Assembly: GCA_013698135.1 (NCBI GenBank)
Contig: JACCVM010000009.1
Location: 1 to 5,900, forward strand
Length of the DNA stretch: 5,900 nucleotides
Direction: 5' to 3'
Origin: Euzebyaceae bacterium
GTDB taxonomy: Bacteria > Actinomycetota > Nitriliruptoria > Euzebyales > Egibacteraceae
Both the position numbers and the translations under genes were made by a program. Below, in pieces: positions 5,461 through 5,900 of the stretch; the first letter of the stretch is position 1; the number at the start of each line of letters is the position of its first letter. Under the pieces are notes generated by a model. It was given only the letters and a program-made list of their open reading frames with translations, had not been told where the DNA came from and ran no database searches.

Positions 5461-5900
5461 TCATTCCATGCGGGTGGTGCGCTCACTTTCGGCACGGCGG
5501 CGCTCTTCATCCGATAGCGGCGTAGCGGCGCGCGCTCCGGCGTGGGTATCGGCGGGCGTGGTGCCAGCGGGAGCGGACGAGGCGGCCTGCGAGCCGGTCG
5601 ACGCGCTAGAGGAGTCGCCGATGGCCATCTGCTGATCTCGCTCGTCCGTGGCGTCACCGAGCACGTAGCTCACGCCCGCGACGTTGGCCAAGGAGCGTCG
5701 GGCTCCGAGAAACGCCTCCTGCATCCTGCCGATGTCACCGCCGTAGTTGCCCTCGACCACCGTGCGGACCTGGCCGGCATCCTGTGGGTAGTCGACGCTG
5801 AACAGCCGCAGCGCCTTGTCGCGGTCCTCGGCCACGGGGTAGCCACGAGCTCGCAGCACCTCGGTCATGACACGCTGGGTGGACAGCATCACGTCGTCGG
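5461..5900 (-). CDS. uncharacterised protein, C-terminal part (gene continues beyond the window)
   Basis: The frame is open from the right edge to the TGA at 5461-5463, giving at least 145 codons. An internal GTG/ATG pair at 5892/5889 could be a start, but no Shine-Dalgarno can be judged so near the edge, and I expect the true start outside. The conserved-looking part is VMTEVLRARGYPV...LRLFSVDYPQDAGQVRTV, followed by about 60 residues rich in Ser, Ala, Thr, Gly and charged residues, probably disordered. It reminds me of an actinobacterial family of small membrane-anchored proteins of unknown function with an RGYPV-...-SVDHP core; this is recollection and the N-terminal membrane helix would lie outside the window. 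No signal peptide or catalytic motif is visible. It lies upstream of the paaX promoter and shows no link to PAA catabolism. Confidence 0.65.
   Translation of the reverse strand, partial: DDVMLSTQRVMTEVLRARGYPVAEDRDKALRLFSVDYPQDAGQVRTVVEGNYGGDIGRMQEAFLGARRSLANVAGVSYVLGDATDERDQQMAIGDSSSASTGSQAASSAPAGTTPADTHAGARAATPLSDEERRRAESERTTRME

Noticed and set aside
4704..5525. Plus-strand open frame of 273 codons crossing paaX, the operon promoter and the upstream gene end
   Set aside because: It is antisense to PaaX and runs across the promoter and operator region; no family resemblance.

Overview
The window is part of a phenylacetic acid (PAA) degradation operon. Six genes lie head to tail on the minus strand: the repressor paaX, then paaA, paaB, paaC and paaD (phenylacetyl-CoA epoxidase subunits and a maturation factor), then an aldehyde dehydrogenase. 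The 3' part of an unrelated gene, also on the minus strand, lies upstream. The organism looks like a high-GC actinobacterium: C/G dominates third codon positions, GTG starts are used freely, and genes are tightly overlapped. A deeper class such as Thermoleophilia or Acidimicrobiia is possible, but that is only an impression.

Layout, following transcription (right to left). 5900-5461: 3' part of an uncharacterised gene running off the window edge. 5460-5346: a short intergenic region with a good sigma70-type promoter (TTGACC-N17-CACAAT) and a perfect 8-bp inverted repeat with a 27-nt gap, the geometry I remember for PaaX operators. 5345-4428: paaX. 4431-3517: paaA, joined to paaX by an ATGA overlap. 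3516-3394: a 123-bp gap holding a 16-bp-stem hairpin and a second overlapping hairpin. 3393-2962: paaB, divergent, with a Gly/Ala/Ser tail. 2965-2081: paaC, GTGA overlap with paaB. 2084-1563: paaD, GTGA overlap with paaC. 1543-38: aldehyde dehydrogenase, 19 bp after paaD. 37-1: a G-rich tract with a perfect four-run G-quadruplex motif.

How the genes work together: PaaX should repress its own promoter, and hence the whole operon, until phenylacetyl-CoA accumulates. PaaA (catalytic, diiron), PaaB and PaaC make the oxygenase that epoxidises the ring of phenylacetyl-CoA. PaaD helps to mature iron or iron-sulfur centres. The aldehyde dehydrogenase may feed phenylacetate in from phenylacetaldehyde, or oxidise an aldehyde later in the pathway. 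No paaE reductase is in the window; it may lie to the left.

The most interesting point is that PaaC, described as a metal-free structural subunit in E. coli, here keeps a complete set of six diiron-type ligands with the same spacings as PaaA inside each half of the site. Together with an atypical PaaB, this suggests a non-standard or ancestral-type epoxidase.
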